Origin: an uncultured Oscillospiraceae bacterium
GTDB lineage: Bacteria > Bacillota > Clostridia > Oscillospirales > Acutalibacteraceae
Assembly: GCA_900555545.1 (NCBI GenBank)
Contig: USLQ01000023.1
Location: forward strand, 1-8,824
Reading direction: 5' to 3'
Length of the DNA stretch: 8,824 nucleotides
Shown here in pieces: positions 6,257-8,824 of the stretch. The notes beneath the pieces are model-generated. The model was given only the letters and a program-made list of their open reading frames with translations. It made no database searches and was not told the origin of the DNA. The translations under genes and the position numbers were made by a program. The number at the start of each line of letters is the position of its first letter. Positions within the stretch are counted from its first letter, which is position 1.

Positions 6257-7818
6257 ATGGATAAACTCGATCAATATGTTTCCGTTGTCCCGAACCGGCA
6301 GCAAAAGGCGATTCAGGAGATGGGCTTCAATGCTTTCATCCACTATGGGATGACAACTTTTACAGGTAAGGAGTGGGGGGATGGCAAGACTCCGCCGTCC
6401 ACCTTTAACCCGAGCGATCAGGATGCGGAGCAGTGGGTTGCGGCGCTGAAGGATGCGGGTGCGCGGGGGATTATTCTCACCGCCAAGCACCACGACGGCT
6501 TTTGCCTGTGGCAGACGGATACCACGGAGTATTCGATTAAGAACAGCCCCTATAAGAACGGGAAGGGGGACGTCGTGCGGGAGGTGAGCGATGCCTGCCG
6601 TAAATTCGGCGTCAAGTTTGGTGTGTACCTCTCCCCGTGGGATCGCAACAGCGAGTACTACGGCACGCCAAAATATAATGACTTCTACATTGCGCAGCTC
6701 ACGGAGCTGCTCACCCGCTACGGCTCGATGGAGCCTGCGGTTCGTACATGGACGGCAAGCCGAAGCAGGTGTATGATTTCCAGCGGATCTATCAGACTGT
6801 GCGGGAGCTTCAGCCGATGTGCTGCATCTCCAACTGTGGCCCGGATGTGCGCTGGGTCGGCAACGAGGGCGGCTACGCGCGCGAGAGCGAGTGGAATGTC
6901 GTCCCTAAATTTGCCTTTGATGTGCAGCAGATCGCGGATAACTCCCAGCAGGATCTCCAGCAGAAGGGGATGGATATCGTCTCCGAGGATCTGGGCAGCC
7001 GTAAGGTGCTGGAAGGCTATAACGACTTTATCTGGTACCCGGCTGAGGTGGATGTCTCGATCCGTCCGGGCTGGTTCTACCATAAGAATCAGGATAAAAA
7101 AGTGCGCTCCCTAAACAACCTGCTCAACATCTACTACACGTCCGTGGGCGGCAACAGTCTGTTGCTGCTCAATGTGCCGCCGGATACGCGCGGCCGATTC
7201 TGCGACAGGGATGTACAGCGCTTACACGAGTTGGGCGAGGCCATTCGCAAGGGCGTAGAAAAGCCGGTTCGTATTGCAAAGCTGGATGCCTATCGCCCTG
7301 AGCAGGGATTTGAGATCAAAAATATTCTCTCTGATGACGAAACCTGCTATGCACCGGAGCGGGAGACACCACATTACAAGGTCGAGCTGCACTTTGACCA
7401 TCCGGTGACGGTCGATAAGGTGCAACTTAAGGAACAGTGCGATCACTCTCAGCGCATTGAAAAGTTTGAGATCTACGCCCTGCTGGATGGCAAAGAGAAA
7501 AAAGTTTGTGAGGGAACGACGGTCGGGTACAATCGCTTTGCCCTCTTTAAGCCCGTACAGGCGGACGGAATCCGGCTGGTTATTACCTCCTGCCGCCGCC
7601 GGCCGTACCTGCGCCTTGTCATGCCGTACGAGGCGAACGGGTTCCTGCCCAAGACCCCGTGGTACAAGCCGATTGTCCTCGCGGCGCACAAGTTGAATTA
7701 CTTGATCTATATTACGCGCGAGAATCGCCACAAGGCAAAGACGGAGGCCAAGCAGAATAAGATGACGGTGAAAAAGGCCGTGGAACAGGCGGTCGAAAAC
7801 GAGGCCGGCAAAATGTAA
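6257..7818 (+). pseudogene. GH29 alpha-L-fucosidase, disrupted beside the catalytic nucleophile
   Basis: This retaining fucosidase would remove L-fucose from fucosylated glycans. Frame 2 from the ATG at 6257 gives the first 156 residues of a GH29 barrel: NAFIHYGM (start of the barrel), TAKHHDGFCLW (residues 75-85, the hallmark substrate-binding His pair) and FGVYLSPWDRNSEYYG. After LTRYG (ending 6724) the frame becomes nonsense. The remainder is in frame 1 from 6727: DGACGSYM (nucleophile Asp of the usual WFDGA motif at 6727-6729), QPMCCISNCGPDVRWVGNEGG (probable acid/base Glu at 6865), the end of the barrel, then a beta-rich C-terminal domain resembling F5/8 type C (about 7260-7630) and a lysine-rich tail of about 55 residues. 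The usual residues between RYG and DGA (about xIFxVWF) are absent, which suggests loss of 19 or 22 bases rather than a single-base slip. The DGA and VGNEGG motifs point to the GH29-B group, which prefers alpha-1,3/1,4-linked fucose. There is no signal peptide, so the enzyme would act inside the cell on imported sugars. As read, it is inactive. Confidence 0.85.
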
Positions 7819-7860
7819 ACGGATCTGTCTATGCGGCCGTATAAGGAAAATGTTTAGGAA

Positions 7861-7890
7861 GGCCCCGGGAGTATCCCCGGGGCCATTTAT
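7861..7890 (+). terminator. Terminator-like hairpin after the fucosidase gene
   Basis: GGCCCCGGG (7861-7869), loop AGTATC, CCCGGGGCC (7876-7884) form a perfect, very GC-rich 9-bp stem, 42 bases after the stop. The tail ATTTAT is short of T, so it may be a less efficient terminator. Confidence 0.7.
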
Positions 7891-7966
7891 CATGGAATAA
7901 AACTGCCGCTTGACGTGTTACAGATGGGCGGCTCTAAATCAATTTTATAAATATGCTGGAAAAGAC

Positions 7967-7996
7967 TTGAAATTTACAGTTAGCATGTGCTATCAT
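7967..7996 (+). promoter_or_regulatory. Promoter of the CydD-like ABC gene
   Basis: TTGAAA (7967-7972), 18-base spacer, TATCAT (7991-7996); transcription would start near 8003. A weaker alternative, TTGACG (7910-7915) with TCTAAA (7933-7938) at 17 bases, lies upstream. The -10 box and start are covered by the palindromes at 7980-8029. Confidence 0.6.
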
Positions 7997-8029
7997 ATTG
8001 GTTAGCAAAAACTAATTAGCCCAAGCTAA
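7980..8029 (+). promoter_or_regulatory. Three tandem TTAGC-type operators over the promoter
   Basis: Three 14-base inverted repeats share the form TTAGC-N4-GCTAA. Site 1 is TTAGCATGTGCTAT (7980-7993, one mismatch), overlapping the -10 box. Site 2 is TTAGCAAAAACTAA (8002-8015, one mismatch), at the transcription start. Site 3 is TTAGCCCAAGCTAA (8016-8029, perfect), directly abutting site 2 and ending five bases before the ribosome binding site. The half-sites resemble those bound by MarR/SlyA-family proteins (SlyA consensus TTAGCAAGCTAA), but the spacer is four rather than two bases. The position predicts strong repression. The regulator is not proven: the MarR protein at 1556 is one candidate, a gene beyond the window another. 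Confidence 0.65.
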
Positions 8030-8048
8030 TAAAAAGGAGGGATCCGGT

Positions 8049-8824
8049 ATGATGATTAATCAGCGGCTGATTCATCTGGTCGGCCGGTCCAAACGTTACA
8101 TAGCCGGAAATGTCATATTCCAGTGGATCGGGCTGATGGCAAATATCGTTATGATGTTTGCCTTTGGCTTTTTACTGCGGCGTATGATTGCTCGCGATTT
8201 TGACACTGGAGTAATTGCCGTAACATTCGCAGTCGCAGCTGCAGCGATTGCCGTCCGATGCGTATGCATCAGGATGGCCTCCCGTATGAGCTTCCTGTCC
8301 TCATGCGAGGTCAAAAAAACCCTGCGGGAAAAAATTTACCGTAAACTGCTGCAGTTGGGTACGTCCTATCAGGAGAAGGTCAGCACTGCTGCGATTGTGC
8401 AGGATGCCGTGGAGGGCGTGGAACAGTTGGAGGTATACTTCGGCTCTTATCTTCCGCAGTTCTTTTATAGTATGCTCGCGCCGGCGACGCTTTTTATCGT
8501 GCTCAGCTTTATCAACTGGAAATCTGCGCTGGTTCTGCTGTGTTGTGTTCCGCTGATTCCGATCCTGATCGCGGCGATCCAGACGTTTGCCAAGCGTCTG
8601 GTATCCAAGTACTGGGGATCCTATACGGATTTGGGTGGGACATTCCTGGAAAATTTGCAAGGCCTCACGACGCTGAAGATCTATCAGGCGGACGCGGCCC
8701 GTCATGTTCGTATGAATGAAGAGGCAGAGCAATTCCGCAAGATGACCATGCGGGTGCTGATGATGCAGCTCAACTCCATTATCATCATGGACCTGGTGGC
8801 GTTTGGCGGTGCGGCTGTGGGACT
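8049..8824 (+). CDS. CydD-like ABC transporter permease/ATPase, 3' end outside the window
   Basis: The first 258 residues of an ABC half-transporter with its membrane domain N-terminal; the ATPase part would lie beyond the window. ATG at 8049 is followed by a second ATG; AAGGAGG (8034-8040) stands 8 bases upstream of the first, which is preferred. Hydrophobic segments: about residues 18-42 (YIAGNVIFQWIGLMANIVMM), 55-78, 131-155 (YLPQFFYSMLAPATLFIVLS), 157-180, and one beginning near 238. The stretch TFLENLQGLTTLKIYQAD is typical of the CydD/CydC group, where the corresponding part precedes the last membrane helices. CydDC-type pairs export reduced thiols or help cytochrome bd/haem protein assembly, but many clostridial members annotated this way have no tested substrate. 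A CydC-like partner is expected immediately downstream. The membrane topology and family are well supported; the specific role is not. Expression is probably held down by the three operators in its leader. Confidence 0.85.
   Translation, partial: MMINQRLIHLVGRSKRYIAGNVIFQWIGLMANIVMMFAFGFLLRRMIARDFDTGVIAVTFAVAAAAIAVRCVCIRMASRMSFLSSCEVKKTLREKIYRKLLQLGTSYQEKVSTAAIVQDAVEGVEQLEVYFGSYLPQFFYSMLAPATLFIVLSFINWKSALVLLCCVPLIPILIAAIQTFAKRLVSKYWGSYTDLGGTFLENLQGLTTLKIYQADAARHVRMNEEAEQFRKMTMRVLMMQLNSIIIMDLVAFGGAAVG

Noticed and set aside
4591..6258. A 555-codon open frame on the - strand opposite ABC subunit 2
   Set aside because: It mirrors the codon bias of the + strand gene, its translation is a His/Leu/Asp-rich low-complexity mixture with no recognisable motif, and the + strand product is an unmistakable complete ABC exporter half.
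6257..7818. Two separate overlapping genes (6257-7114 and 6748-7818)
   Set aside because: The two parts join into one GH29 protein. The 3' part of the first frame beyond 6724 is nonsense, and ATG 6748 has no ribosome binding site and lies inside conserved sequence.
7885..7966. GCCGC/GCGGC inverted repeat (about 7905-7933) as an attenuator
   Set aside because: It has only five base pairs with an 18-base loop, lies upstream of the better promoter, and has no T run.
1..8824. CRISPR arrays, tRNA or rRNA genes, insertion sequences, attachment sites, defence systems
   Set aside because: I found no regularly spaced repeats, no RNA gene signatures, no transposase or integrase frames and no terminal inverted repeats.

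Overview
The window looks like a chromosomal segment of a low-to-mid GC Gram-positive gut-type bacterium, most likely in the class Clostridia. The clues are strong AGGAGG-type ribosome binding sites, sigma-A promoters, U-tailed intrinsic terminators, a MarR-plus-two-half-exporter operon of the kind common in Clostridia, and a GH29 fucosidase typical of host-glycan users. The genus cannot be told from the sequence alone. All genes lie on the + strand.

Layout. (1) 1-947: the 3' part of a membrane-anchored M28-type metallopeptidase gene, broken by two frameshifts, followed by a hairpin. (2) 1064-1340: a one-gene unit with a near-consensus promoter, a 62-residue acidic protein of unknown function and a terminator. 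(3) 1341-6184: a 215-base control region with two palindromes, then a compact operon of a MarR-family repressor and two ABC half-exporters, with one-base and eight-base gene overlaps and a strong terminator. The two half-exporters form an asymmetric heterodimer: the first carries the degenerate Walker B Asp and switch Gln, the second carries the degenerate signature VSQGQ. The first one has a frameshift inside its ATPase domain. (4) 6195-7890: a separately promoted GH29 alpha-L-fucosidase gene with no signal peptide, disrupted next to the catalytic nucleophile, then a terminator-like hairpin. (5) 7967-8824: a promoter overlaid with three tandem TTAGC-type palindromes driving a CydD-like ABC permease/ATPase gene that runs off the window.

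How the parts fit. The MarR protein probably represses its own operon through the palindrome at the transcription start, and releases it when a toxic ligand arrives so the exporter is made. The CydD-like gene is controlled by sites with the same TTAG/CTAA half-sites, so it may answer to the same or a related MarR/SlyA-type regulator. The fucosidase appears to be an independent catabolic gene.

The most striking overall feature is four indels in three otherwise well-conserved genes within 7 kb, while the other genes are clean. Either the assembly has errors or several genes are decaying. Apart from this and the operator cluster, I see an ordinary accessory/catabolic region and no convincing new system.
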